A DNA stretch of 8,358 nt from JBBQVO01 sp038211505 (GTDB lineage: Bacteria > Chloroflexota > Dehalococcoidia > DSTF01 > JACRBR01): the NCBI GenBank assembly GCA_038211505.1, contig JBBQVO010000156.1:1-8358 (forward strand). Direction: 5' to 3'. Made by a program: the position numbers and the translations under genes. Positions within the stretch are counted from its first letter, which is position 1, and each line of letters starts with the position of its first letter. Shown here one piece after another: positions 1 through 6,103 of the stretch. Under the pieces are notes generated by a model. The model searched no databases. It was not told the origin of the DNA and was given only the letters and a program-made list of their open reading frames with translations.

Positions 1-927
1 TGGGAGCTGGCGAAGGCGGCGATCGTGAGCGGGGAGCCGCGCACGCTCGACTTCACGCTGAATGAAGACATCGCGGTCGATTACGGACTCGCGTGCGGCG
101 GCACGGAGCGCATCCTCGTGGATCCGACGTTTACGCGGGGCGACCTCGCGATGACGCGCCGGATGCTCGGGGCGGCGAGCGGGCAACAACGGGGCGTCGT
201 CGTCAGCATCATTTCCGGCGCCGCGGCGGAACCGGTCGTGCGCCGCATCGCGGTGTGGGAAGACGGCACGACGGACGGCGATCTCGGCGACATCCATGCG
301 GAAGCGGCGCAGTTCGCCCGCCGGCTGATGCAGGCGCCGCGGCCGAAGCACGCGATCGCTACGCTCGGCCAGGGCATCGAAGTGTTCGCTGATGTATTCG
401 CCGAACCGCCGGAGGTGATCATCGTCGGCGGCGGTCACGTTGGACGCGCGGTCGCGACGGTCGCCCATACGCTCGGCTACCGGATTACCGTGATTGATGA
501 TCGCGTGGACTTCGCGAACAGCGAACGATTCCCGGAGGCGAACGACGTCATCGCCGGAGACATCGAAGAGTCGATCGATGCACACGCGACGAACCGGAAC
601 AGCGCGATTGTGATCGTCACGCGCGGGCACAAGTATGACTACCAGGCGCTGTCCGCAGCCGCGCGGTCACAAGCGGGCTACATCGGCCTGATGGGGAGCC
701 GCCGGAAGGTGACGCTGATCTATCGCCAGCTGATCGCCGACGGCGTGCCAGCGGAACGCCTCCGCGATATTCACGCTCCGATCGGTCTCGATATCGGCGC
801 GATCTCGCCCGAGGAGATCGCCGTCAGCATCATGGCGGAGATCACGATGGATCGTCTCGGTGGCGGCGGCGGCGCGATGCGCGATGCGCGGCTGCTCGAT
901 CGCGCGCAGCCGCAAACGGTCGCCTGA
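1..927 (+). CDS. XdhC/CoxI family protein, molybdenum hydroxylase maturation factor (5' end outside window)
   Basis: The product belongs to the XdhC/CoxI family, whose members bind the molybdenum cofactor and help sulfurate and insert it into xanthine dehydrogenase or CO-dehydrogenase-type hydroxylases in the cytoplasm. The frame is open to base 1 and the first residues already align with the family core, so the true start and roughly 70 residues are missing; the GTG at 25 is only an internal candidate. Counting from the first in-window codon, the XdhC domain motif GLACGGT lies at about 29-35. The C-terminal XdhC Rossmann domain starts with VIIVGGGHVGRA (about 139-150), followed by VTRGHKYD (about 206-213), GLMGSRRK (about 229-236) and APIGLDIGA (about 259-267). 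The glycine-rich run before the C-terminus is probably a flexible tail. The gene is followed 3 nt later by a MocA-like gene, which supports the assignment. Which hydroxylase it serves cannot be told from here. Confidence 0.93.
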   Translation, partial: WELAKAAIVSGEPRTLDFTLNEDIAVDYGLACGGTERILVDPTFTRGDLAMTRRMLGAASGQQRGVVVSIISGAAAEPVVRRIAVWEDGTTDGDLGDIHAEAAQFARRLMQAPRPKHAIATLGQGIEVFADVFAEPPEVIIVGGGHVGRAVATVAHTLGYRITVIDDRVDFANSERFPEANDVIAGDIEESIDAHATNRNSAIVIVTRGHKYDYQALSAAARSQAGYIGLMGSRRKVTLIYRQLIADGVPAERLRDIHAPIGLDIGAISPEEIAVSIMAEITMDRLGGGGGAMRDARLLDRAQPQTVA

Positions 928-930
928 TCG

Positions 931-1515
931 GTGGCGTTCGTGTCCGCGATCCTGCTCGCTGCCGGCGAATCCACGAGAATGGGCCGCCAGAAAGCGCTGC
1001 TGCCGTGGGCGGGCGCAACGCTGCTCGAATATCAGCTCGCACAGCTGGCCGCCGTCAGGGACATCGTCGAGATCATCGTCGTGACGGGCCACGAGCCGGA
1101 GCGCATTCGCGAGATCGCGTCGGCCGCTGAACGCGCCCGCGTCGTGCACAACGGCGACTATCGGACCGGAAAGGTCAGCTCGATCAAGGCGGGCCTGGCG
1201 GCGGTGTCGCCGGACGCCGAGGCGATCATGCTGCTCGGCGTCGATCAGCCGCGTCCGGCATCGCTCCTTCTCCACGTAGTAGCGGCGCACTGTGCGGGCG
1301 GCAGCGTGATTACCGTGCCCTCGTTCGGCAGCCACAGCGGTCATCCGGTGATCTTCAGCGCGGGGCTGCGAGGGGAACTCTCCGAGATCGTCGAAGAGAC
1401 GCTCGGTGTGCGCGCTGTGCTGCGGCGGCATGCCGATGACGTCGGCACCGTCGAGGTTGCGGATCGCGCCGTGTTGTTGGATCTCAATTCGCCCGCGGAT
1501 CTGCCGCGAACGTGA
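931..1515 (+). CDS. MobA/MocA-like NTP transferase (molybdenum cofactor cytidylyltransferase-like)
   Basis: This is a 194-residue nucleotidyltransferase of the MobA-like NTP_transf_3 family. By analogy with MocA it would transfer CMP (or GMP) from the NTP to molybdopterin-Mo, giving the dinucleotide cofactor of molybdenum hydroxylases. The N-terminal nucleotide-binding signature LAAGESTRMGRQK is at residues 9-21, GVDQP at 103-107 (metal-binding aspartate), GHPVIF at 137-142, and a terminal LDLNSPADL at 183-191 matches the family's second acidic patch. Length is normal for a single-domain MocA-like protein. The GTG start at 931 lies 3 nt after the stop of the XdhC gene with no strong ribosome binding site, suggesting translational coupling; a second in-frame GTG at 940 is possible. 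The XdhC neighbour favours the cytidylyltransferase role over MobA guanylyltransferase, but this is inference. Confidence 0.9.
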   Translation: MAFVSAILLAAGESTRMGRQKALLPWAGATLLEYQLAQLAAVRDIVEIIVVTGHEPERIREIASAAERARVVHNGDYRTGKVSSIKAGLAAVSPDAEAIMLLGVDQPRPASLLLHVVAAHCAGGSVITVPSFGSHSGHPVIFSAGLRGELSEIVEETLGVRAVLRRHADDVGTVEVADRAVLLDLNSPADLPRT

Positions 1516-1774
1516 ACCCGCCGTCTACGACGCGGTTGTGTCCGAATTTTCCGACATGAAGGAAACGGGGCTGGGCCGCAGCGGGGAAGCGATTCCGTTA
1601 CGGTAAACGGACGCCGCAATCATTCCTCCACTCCAACCTCTCTTGTGTGGCGTCATCTCCGCTTCTCGCAGGCTTCCTTTTACGGGATTCCATCTCCCTC
1701 GTGTTCGTTCGGTCTTCGAGCGACTTCTGACCCGCGCGACCTTCGTAACCTTCGGCCTTGAGAAAGGGCTAACA
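1516..1774. other. Intergenic region upstream of the DUF4386 gene
   Basis: These 259 bases hold no convincing gene. A weak hairpin (stem TCCGTT/AACGGA at 1594-1599 and 1606-1611, six-base loop) lies about 80 bases after the MocA-like stop but has no T-tract, so it is not a convincing terminator. The right half is pyrimidine-rich on the + strand, and just before the next gene there is a short repeat, ACCTTCGTA then ACCTTCGGC. The promoter of the following gene is probably here, but I see no clear -35/-10 pair. Confidence 0.5.
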
Positions 1775-2479
1775 GTGAATTCGAATCGAACGATTGCGAC
1801 CGTTACGGGCATATTCTTCGTTATTACGTTTGTGGCATCGATCCCTGGTCTGCTCCTCTACGGCCCGCTGCTGAACCATCCCGACTACGTTCTTGGTTCT
1901 GGCGCAGACACGCGCATCGCCCTGGGCGCGTTCTTCGAGGTGATGCTCGTCATCGCGAATATCGGAACCGCCGTCACCCTGTTCCCCATTCTCAAGCGGC
2001 AAAACGAGAGTGTCGCCATCGGCTATGTGGCCTCCCGTATCTTTGAATCCGCGGTCATCGCGGTTGGCATCGTCGCCGTACTCTCCGTCGTGACGCTGCG
2101 ACAGGATCTGCGTGGAGCAACGGGGGCGGACGCGGCGACGCTCGTCACCGTCGGTCGGGCGCTCGTCGCAATCCATGACTGGACGTTCCTGCTCGGGCCC
2201 GCGTTCTGTGCCGGCTTCGGGAACGGGATGTTGCTCGGCTTCCTTATGTTCCGGTCCGGTCTTGTGCCTCGCCGGTTGGCTGTTTTGGGACTGATCGGCG
2301 GTCCGCTGGCGTTCGCCGCGGCCACAGGCGCGCTGTTCGGCGTGTTTGACCAACAATCGGCGCCGTCGTTCATCCTCACGCTCATTGAGATACTGTGGGA
2401 GGCATCGCTTGGCATCTGGCTGATCGTCAAGGGATTCAGCCCGTCGCCCATCACCGGTGACGCGTTCGCATCGGAGTGA
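1775..2479 (+). CDS. DUF4386 family integral membrane protein
   Basis: This is a 234-residue membrane protein of the DUF4386 family, whose function is not known. Hydrophobic segments suggest six helices at about 8-29, 48-72, 88-107, 134-158, 168-190 and 198-220. Family-like landmarks are the SRIFES segment near residue 87 and the FRSGLVPRRLAVLGLIGG stretch at about 159-176, a loop-plus-helix typical of these proteins. The start was set at the GTG at 1775 because GAAAGGG (1762-1768) sits six bases upstream and the protein then begins just before the first membrane helix. The longer open frame from 1643 would add 44 basic residues that do not look like a DUF4386 N-terminus. The gene stands alone between the MocA-like gene and a convergent hydrolase gene, so context gives no functional clue. 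Confidence 0.85.
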   Translation: MNSNRTIATVTGIFFVITFVASIPGLLLYGPLLNHPDYVLGSGADTRIALGAFFEVMLVIANIGTAVTLFPILKRQNESVAIGYVASRIFESAVIAVGIVAVLSVVTLRQDLRGATGADAATLVTVGRALVAIHDWTFLLGPAFCAGFGNGMLLGFLMFRSGLVPRRLAVLGLIGGPLAFAAATGALFGVFDQQSAPSFILTLIEILWEASLGIWLIVKGFSPSPITGDAFASE

Positions 2480-2485
2480 ACGATG

Positions 2486-2500
2486 CGCCGCAGGCGATGC
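2486..2500. repeat. 15-bp direct repeat, copy 1
   Basis: The sequence CGCCGCAGGCGATGC occurs exactly here and again at 2581-2595. Each copy contains a small hairpin (CGCC, loop GCA, GGCG). It lies in the spacer between two convergent genes, where REP-like elements or terminators are often found. Confidence 0.6.
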
Positions 2501-2502
2501 CG

Positions 2503-2516
2503 GTCGCTGTTGCGAC
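2503..2516. other. Hairpin in the convergent spacer 2480-2608
   Basis: A GTCGC/GCGAC stem (2503-2507 and 2512-2516) encloses the loop TGTT and can be extended outward through a bulge by CGG/CCG pairing. There is no T-tract on either strand, so it is not a classical intrinsic terminator, but it is the best structured candidate for ending transcription of the two converging genes. The rest of the 129-bp spacer is GC-rich and holds no gene. Confidence 0.35.
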
Positions 2517-2580
2517 GCCGTTGTCGTAGTCGGCGCATGATCATCGTCTGGTGCGGGTGCCCGCGGCCGAACCGGGTGCT

Positions 2581-2595
2581 CGCCGCAGGCGATGC
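2581..2595. repeat. 15-bp direct repeat, copy 2
   Basis: This is the second exact copy of CGCCGCAGGCGATGC, starting 95 bases after the first. It lies about 13 bases beyond the stop codon of the minus-strand dienelactone hydrolase-like gene. Confidence 0.6.
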
Positions 2596-2608
2596 GGGGC
2601 GGTGCGTC

Positions 2609-3412
2609 TTACGAGGCCAGCCGCCGCGTGAAGAACGACAGGATTTCATCGCGCGCGGCGAGTGTCGGCTGCCCCGCTTCATCGATCAGGTGCGCCGTCA
2701 CCACGCTATGAGGGGTGGGCACCGCGTCCTTGAAGAACGGCGGCAGATCGCGGTTGGCGGCGCTGTCGGGGAGGACGTGCGCGATGAAGCGGTCTCCGAG
2801 CGCTTCGGCATAGGCCGCGAAGCGTTGCGCCTTACAGAACTGATCTCCTTCGAAGCGGTAGGCCATCACCGTCAAGTCGTCCCGCTCCAGACGTTGGCGC
2901 ACGGCGGTGAGTTCGTCCGGGGCGATGTGCATGCCCGCAGGATCATTCATCGGTAGCGACGGCTGGGACAGCACGGGCGCGAGCATCGAAGGCTCGAGCA
3001 TCATCGTCAACGCGAAATTTCCGGTGAAGCACATCCCAATCGCGCCGACGCCCGGTCCGCCGCACTCGCCGTGCGCCAGTCTTGCCAACGCCCGCAGCCA
3101 GACGGTCACCGGACTCGATTCGTCGGCGGCGAAGGCGCGGAATTCGGCGCTGGCGCAGGCGCGTCGAAAGACCTGCGCGCCTTCTTCCAGGTTCGGCACG
3201 GCGCCATCGCGCCCAAACAGCGATGGCATGTACACCGTGAATCCGGCATCGCGGACCCAGCGGCTGAACCGGGCGACGTGCGGACTGATGCCGGGCATCT
3301 CCGCCATCACGATGACCGCCGGCCCCTCGCCTGCGACGTGCACCACTTTCGTGACGCCGTCGAGCGTGATCTCGCGGGCAGCGAAGTCCTCGAGCGGATC
3401 GTCCTCGTACAT
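2609..3412 (-). CDS. Dienelactone hydrolase family protein
   Basis: This 267-residue alpha/beta-hydrolase belongs to the dienelactone hydrolase (DLH) family, cytosolic enzymes that open lactone or ester bonds with a Cys-Asp-His triad. Visible features are the strand and glutamate-containing turn VIVMAEMPGI at about 33-42 (DLH has a Glu here that activates the cysteine), the nucleophile elbow IGMCFTG with Cys128, Asp190 in FEGDQF, and His235 in TPHSVVT. The elbow is G-x-C-x-x-G instead of the more usual G-x-C-x-G, a mild deviation. The start at 3412 (ATG) fits the family N-terminus; the frame is open to 3475, but those extra residues are arginine- and serine-rich and look non-coding. No strong ribosome binding site is seen. 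The gene is divergent from the DUF4389 gene. The substrate is unknown, so clcD or a similar name is not justified. Confidence 0.88.
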   Translation of the reverse strand: MYEDDPLEDFAAREITLDGVTKVVHVAGEGPAVIVMAEMPGISPHVARFSRWVRDAGFTVYMPSLFGRDGAVPNLEEGAQVFRRACASAEFRAFAADESSPVTVWLRALARLAHGECGGPGVGAIGMCFTGNFALTMMLEPSMLAPVLSQPSLPMNDPAGMHIAPDELTAVRQRLERDDLTVMAYRFEGDQFCKAQRFAAYAEALGDRFIAHVLPDSAANRDLPPFFKDAVPTPHSVVTAHLIDEAGQPTLAARDEILSFFTRRLAS

Positions 3413-3514
3413 GCTGCGATTCGGCACGCCGCGCCTCGTTTCTGACGATCGCTCAGATCGCCTTACTGAACTCACGCGACAGGCTACCCTGCTTGGCCGT
3501 GCTCCGCCCGCTCT

Positions 3515-3535
3515 CCGCCGTAAGTCCTACGGCGG
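3515..3535. promoter_or_regulatory. Perfect 8-bp-stem palindrome in the divergent intergenic region
   Basis: CCGCCGTA (3515-3522) and TACGGCGG (3528-3535) form a perfect inverted repeat around the five-base spacer AGTCC. It lies in the 217-bp region between the divergent hydrolase and DUF4389 genes, 102 bases from one start and 94 from the other. It could be an operator for a dimeric regulator or an RNA hairpin; no T-tract follows it. A second small hairpin (GGCG, loop GTTG, CGCC, 3531-3542) overlaps it. I see no clear promoter boxes and no gene in the rest of 3413-3629. Confidence 0.4.
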
Positions 3536-3629
3536 TTGCGCCGGATGGCCGTCGTAGAGGAGCGTGTCGGGCGACTAGGATGACGTATCGGATAGAGAAC
3601 GAGCATCAGACAGAGGAGAACAGACAGAC

Positions 3630-4253
3630 ATGACGACATACGCCGCTAGATTTGATATCGAACGACCGGAGAAGTTCGCGCGTCCACAGCTCGCATTACG
3701 GATTGTGCTGTTCGTGGCGCTGTGCGTCGCCGGCGGCGTACTCAGCTGGGCGCACACAGCGCTCTGGCTCGGTGTGCCCATCGTCGCCGCCATCCTAATC
3801 TCGCAGAAGGGCGCCAAGCGCTACCACGACGAAGCGAGCGGCAACATGACGTCGTGGCTCCGCTTCGTCGTCGGCGCCTACGCATATCTTGCCTTGCTGA
3901 CGGACAAGCTCCCCGGCGACTCGACCGCCGGCCCGAATTCGCAGTTCGAGATCACACCCACCGGAACGCCGACGGTCGGCGGCACGCTCGTGCGCATCAT
4001 CCTCGTAATCCCTCACGCGATCGTCATCGCCGTGCTGAGCATCGTTGCGATGGTGCTGATCGTCTTCGCCGCCGTGATGATTCTCGTGAGCGAGTCGTAC
4101 CCGACGAGCGTGTACAACTTCTTGCGAGGTTGGGTGCGCTGGCAGGCCCGCGTGCTCGCCTACATGGCGGCGCTGGTCGATGAGTACCCGCCGTTTTCAC
4201 TCCGTGCCGGCGGTGATACGCCACCGGTTCCGGTGGCAGTGGGCGCAAGCTAA
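3630..4253 (+). CDS. DUF4389 domain-containing membrane protein
   Basis: This 207-residue protein matches the DUF4389 pattern, a bacterial membrane family of unknown function. Hydrophobic segments are at about 22-40, 42-58 and 119-152. Two related motifs follow membrane segments: SWLRFVVGAYAYLALLTD near 75-92, and FLRGWVRWQARVLAYMAAL at about 164-182, which continues into VDEYPPFSL (183-191). The repeated arrangement of arginine, tyrosine, then acid and a proline-rich turn is characteristic of DUF4389. The ATG at 3630 is supported by GAGGAGAA (3613-3620), about ten bases upstream. A strong terminator follows, so this is probably a single-gene transcript. The tail is rich in proline, valine and glycine. 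No function can be assigned. Confidence 0.87.
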   Translation: MTTYAARFDIERPEKFARPQLALRIVLFVALCVAGGVLSWAHTALWLGVPIVAAILISQKGAKRYHDEASGNMTSWLRFVVGAYAYLALLTDKLPGDSTAGPNSQFEITPTGTPTVGGTLVRIILVIPHAIVIAVLSIVAMVLIVFAAVMILVSESYPTSVYNFLRGWVRWQARVLAYMAALVDEYPPFSLRAGGDTPPVPVAVGAS

Positions 4254-4288
4254 GCAGCAATCTTCGACGGCGCACACGCAGATTCCAC

Positions 4289-4329
4289 GCACGACCTCCC
4301 TCATTCCGAGGGGAGGTCGTGTTGTGTGT
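4289..4329 (+). terminator. Rho-independent terminator after the DUF4389 gene
   Basis: ACGACCTCCC (4291-4300) pairs perfectly with GGGAGGTCGT (4311-4320) around a ten-base loop. The stem extends by one more C-G pair and a G-T wobble (4289-4290 with 4321-4322). It is followed on the + strand by the T-rich tract GTTGTGTGT. It lies 36 bases after the stop of the DUF4389 gene. On the opposite strand no T-tract follows, so it mainly serves the + gene. Confidence 0.75.
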
Positions 4330-4408
4330 CACGATCGCGCCCATCGAAACGATCGCGCGGCTGCTTCGCGCGTTCCGCGCACTGCTGCGCGCGACGAGCC
4401 GGGCGAGG

Positions 4409-4906
4409 TCAATCCCACAGGTCGATCTTCGGCAGCCCGACGAGTGGGAGCGTCTCGTTGAGCTCGGCGCAGTGATAGATGTCGTGCGCAAAGACGCGTT
4501 GAATCACCGAGCCGCGGGTGTGCACCCATGCTTCGGGGCCGAACTGCCGGCGGATCTCCTCGTCGAGCATGTCGAGCGTCCAGCGATCGAGGCAACTCTC
4601 GACGATGCCGAACGTGGAGTCGAGTGCCTCGATGAGGTCATCTGCGCCGAGCACATGCTCGAGGTCTTCGTCGCCCGGGCAAAAATTGAGTGCGTCCGGA
4701 AACGGCGTCGTCTCGGCGCCGGGCTCACCGGCAAACCCGCAGAGCCAGGACACGCGCTGGCATGAGGCGTGACCGACGGTCGCCCAGAGCGGCCAGCGGT
4801 CGGGCGACGGTTTGGTAGCGAGCTGCTCGTCGCTCATCGCTCCAACGACATCGCGGAGCCGCCGGTTGTACACGGACCAGTTGCTGTACGCCGGTCGAAT
4901 CGTCAT
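4409..4906 (-). CDS. DinB-like domain protein (putative metal-dependent enzyme)
   Basis: This protein of about 165 residues has the DinB/YfiT-like four-helix fold signature. Members are metal-binding proteins, some of them thiol-dependent transferases, and most have no known function. The expected metal ligands are His46 in ATVGHASCQ, and His141 and His145 in the C-terminal FAHDIYHCAELNETL, giving the H...HxxxH pattern. The N-terminal helix YSNWSVYNRRLRDVVGAMSDEQL is typical of the family. I chose the ATG at 4906 because GGAGGG lies about ten bases upstream and the protein then starts at the first helix. In-frame ATGs at 4936 and 4951 would add 10 or 15 residues. Bases 4330-4408 after the stop are rich in CGCG repeats with small hairpins but hold no clear terminator. 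It is transcribed toward the + strand DUF4389 gene. Confidence 0.85.
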   Translation of the reverse strand: MTIRPAYSNWSVYNRRLRDVVGAMSDEQLATKPSPDRWPLWATVGHASCQRVSWLCGFAGEPGAETTPFPDALNFCPGDEDLEHVLGADDLIEALDSTFGIVESCLDRWTLDMLDEEIRRQFGPEAWVHTRGSVIQRVFAHDIYHCAELNETLPLVGLPKIDLWD

Positions 4907-5025
4907 GGTGCCGCTGCCCTCCGCCGCACTGATCATCGCCTCTTCATCCATACGGCTCGCGTCTCATGTAGCTTCTGTCGAGCTCGACCTGGGATTTCGC
5001 GCTGAGAATCCAAACCAAAGTCTTG

Positions 5026-5065
5026 TGCCGCCGGTAGGATTCGAACCTGCGACCGTCGGATTAGA
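5026..5065 (-). pseudogene. tRNA-Arg(UCU) 3' half: anticodon to discriminator base, attachment-site-like scar
   Basis: On the minus strand these 40 bases correspond one-to-one to tRNA positions 34-73. They are the anticodon TCT (5065-5063), A37-A38, the 3' anticodon strand TCCGA, a five-base variable loop CGGTC, T-stem GCAGG, T-loop TTCGAAT (5045-5039), T-stem CCTAC, acceptor strand CGGCGGC (5033-5027) and discriminator A. The match breaks just 5' of the anticodon: no tRNA 5' half (acceptor GCCGCCG, D-arm) is present nearby, so this cannot be a working tRNA. One T-stem pair (50-64) is C-A, suggesting decay. Integrases commonly recombine inside the anticodon loop and leave such a displaced 3' half. 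It begins four bases after the stop codon of the alpha/beta hydrolase gene. No CCA is encoded. The remainder of 4907-5069 holds no gene. Confidence 0.8.
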
Positions 5066-5069
5066 CGGT

Positions 5070-6017
5070 TCATGCGACCGGCAGCGTTGCGGCCCAGTCG
5101 ACGAGCGTCTTTGTAAAGAGCTCGGGATCCTGGCCGTGCATGGAGTGCCCCATGCGCGGGAAGGAGAGGTACGCCACTGGGGAGCCGGTCTTCTCGACGA
5201 GCGCCCGCGCGTACTCGCCCTGGACATCGGAGAGCGCGCCGAGGAGCCGTCCGTGACCGTCGACCATCCGAAAGTGATGCGTGATGAGTACCGGGCACCT
5301 CACCGAGGACAACATCCTGGCGTGATCGCAGCTTGCGGCGACGGTCCCGGTCCAGAACGCGCGTCCCCACTCGGGGTCGTACTCCTTCAGGCCTTGCGGC
5401 GGTTCCGGACTCTCGCCCATGGACTTGAAGATCGGAACGAGATGATCCGGCAGCTCGCGCGGCGCCGAGGCGGCCATGCCCTCCCAGTCGCCGATACTCC
5501 ACTGGTCGCCCAGGTACTTGCTCCACAACGCAAACATGCCGCCGATCGACTGCTTGATGGACTGGCCGATCGCCGGCGTTGTCTCGGACGAGAAGAGCGG
5601 CGGATCCTCGTAGAGAGCGCCGCGAATCTGGCCCGGCAACGCGTATGCCGACAGCCATGCCGACAACACGCCGCCCGAAGACAGCCCGCTGGAGATCACG
5701 GGCCGGCCGATGCCGTGCGCGATGAACCGCACGAGATCGTTCCCGATGTTGTCGAGCGTGTAGCGACCCGGCGTCCGTGTCGAACGGCCCTGACCGCGCA
5801 GGTCGACGGCGAAGACCTGGAAATGCTCGGACAGGAGCGCCATCGCCGCCTCATACCCCCACCACGACTCGGTCTGGCCCGGTATCAGCAACAAGGCTGG
5901 GTGGCTCTCGTCGCCAGTAACCGCGTAGTTGAGCACGACCTCGCCCGTATCGAAGGTGCGCTCCGGGTAGGCGTGCGGGACATAGGTCGTGTCAGGGTAG
6001 TCGGGGCCGTATCGCAC
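5070..6017 (-). CDS. Alpha/beta fold hydrolase
   Basis: This is a 315-residue alpha/beta-hydrolase. Visible are the oxyanion-turn strand ALLLIPGQTESWWGYE at about 41-56 (PGQ replaces the common HG), the strand and loop VFAVDLRGQGRSTRTPGRY at 68-86, the nucleophile elbow GLSSGG with Ser113, a beta-7 segment CPVLITHHF near 241-249 followed by Asp253 as a possible acid, and the catalytic-histidine region RMGHSMHG with His291 (or His294). A cap domain spans about 140-230. The GTG at 6017 is chosen because GGAGGAG (6023-6029) lies five bases upstream; the frame is open to 6338, but that extension is arginine- and serine-rich and overlaps the divergent gene. The substrate (ester, lactone, C-C bond or haloalkane-like) cannot be told. 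It shares an 86-bp divergent region with an amidohydrolase gene, and its stop abuts the tRNA fragment. Confidence 0.88.
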   Translation of the reverse strand: MRYGPDYPDTTYVPHAYPERTFDTGEVVLNYAVTGDESHPALLLIPGQTESWWGYEAAMALLSEHFQVFAVDLRGQGRSTRTPGRYTLDNIGNDLVRFIAHGIGRPVISSGLSSGGVLSAWLSAYALPGQIRGALYEDPPLFSSETTPAIGQSIKQSIGGMFALWSKYLGDQWSIGDWEGMAASAPRELPDHLVPIFKSMGESPEPPQGLKEYDPEWGRAFWTGTVAASCDHARMLSSVRCPVLITHHFRMVDGHGRLLGALSDVQGEYARALVEKTGSPVAYLSFPRMGHSMHGQDPELFTKTLVDWAATLPVA

Positions 6018-6103
6018 GTCTGCTCCTCCATCTGAGTCATTGGCTGAGCTAGAGTACCATCGCATTAACATGGACGACGGCGATTTGCCGCTGGAGGACG
6101 AAT
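6018..6103. promoter_or_regulatory. Divergent promoter region between hydrolase and amidohydrolase genes
   Basis: Two well-formed ribosome binding sites face outward from this 86-bp gap: GGAGGAG (6029-6023, minus) and GGAGG (6093-6097, plus). The start codons are five and six bases beyond them. Promoters in both directions must therefore overlap in about 60 bases, which suggests joint regulation. A weak + strand candidate is TTGGCT (6040-6045), 17 bases, then CATTAA (6063-6068). I see no strong boxes. Confidence 0.4.

Noticed and set aside
667..1431. 254-residue minus-strand open frame
   Set aside because: It lies antisense to the well-supported XdhC and MocA-like genes and has a low-complexity Arg/His/Asp-rich composition with no recognisable motif.
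3413..3475. N-terminal extension of the DLH-like protein to 3475
   Set aside because: The extra 21 residues are Ser/Arg-rich without family similarity, and starting at 3412 matches the usual beginning of DLH-like proteins.
2907..3557. 216-residue plus-strand open frame overlapping the DLH-like gene
   Set aside because: The opposite strand has a complete Cys-Asp-His hydrolase; this frame has only Ser/Arg/Ala-rich sequence.
4368..4380. GCGCG/CGCGC hairpin as a terminator for the DinB-like gene
   Set aside because: The stem is only 5 bp with a 3-base loop and no T-tract on the minus strand; the area is full of CGCG repeats.
4812..6035. 407-residue plus-strand open frame
   Set aside because: It runs antisense through the DinB-like gene start, the tRNA fragment and the alpha/beta hydrolase. 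Its translation is rich in Arg, Ala and His with no domain, as expected for a GC-rich shadow frame.
6044..6051. TAGCTCAG on the minus strand, resembling a tRNA D-arm, as a possible 5' half of the broken tRNA
   Set aside because: The flanking bases do not give an acceptor strand complementary to CGGCGGC, nor the rest of a D-arm or an anticodon stem. An eight-base match is not enough.
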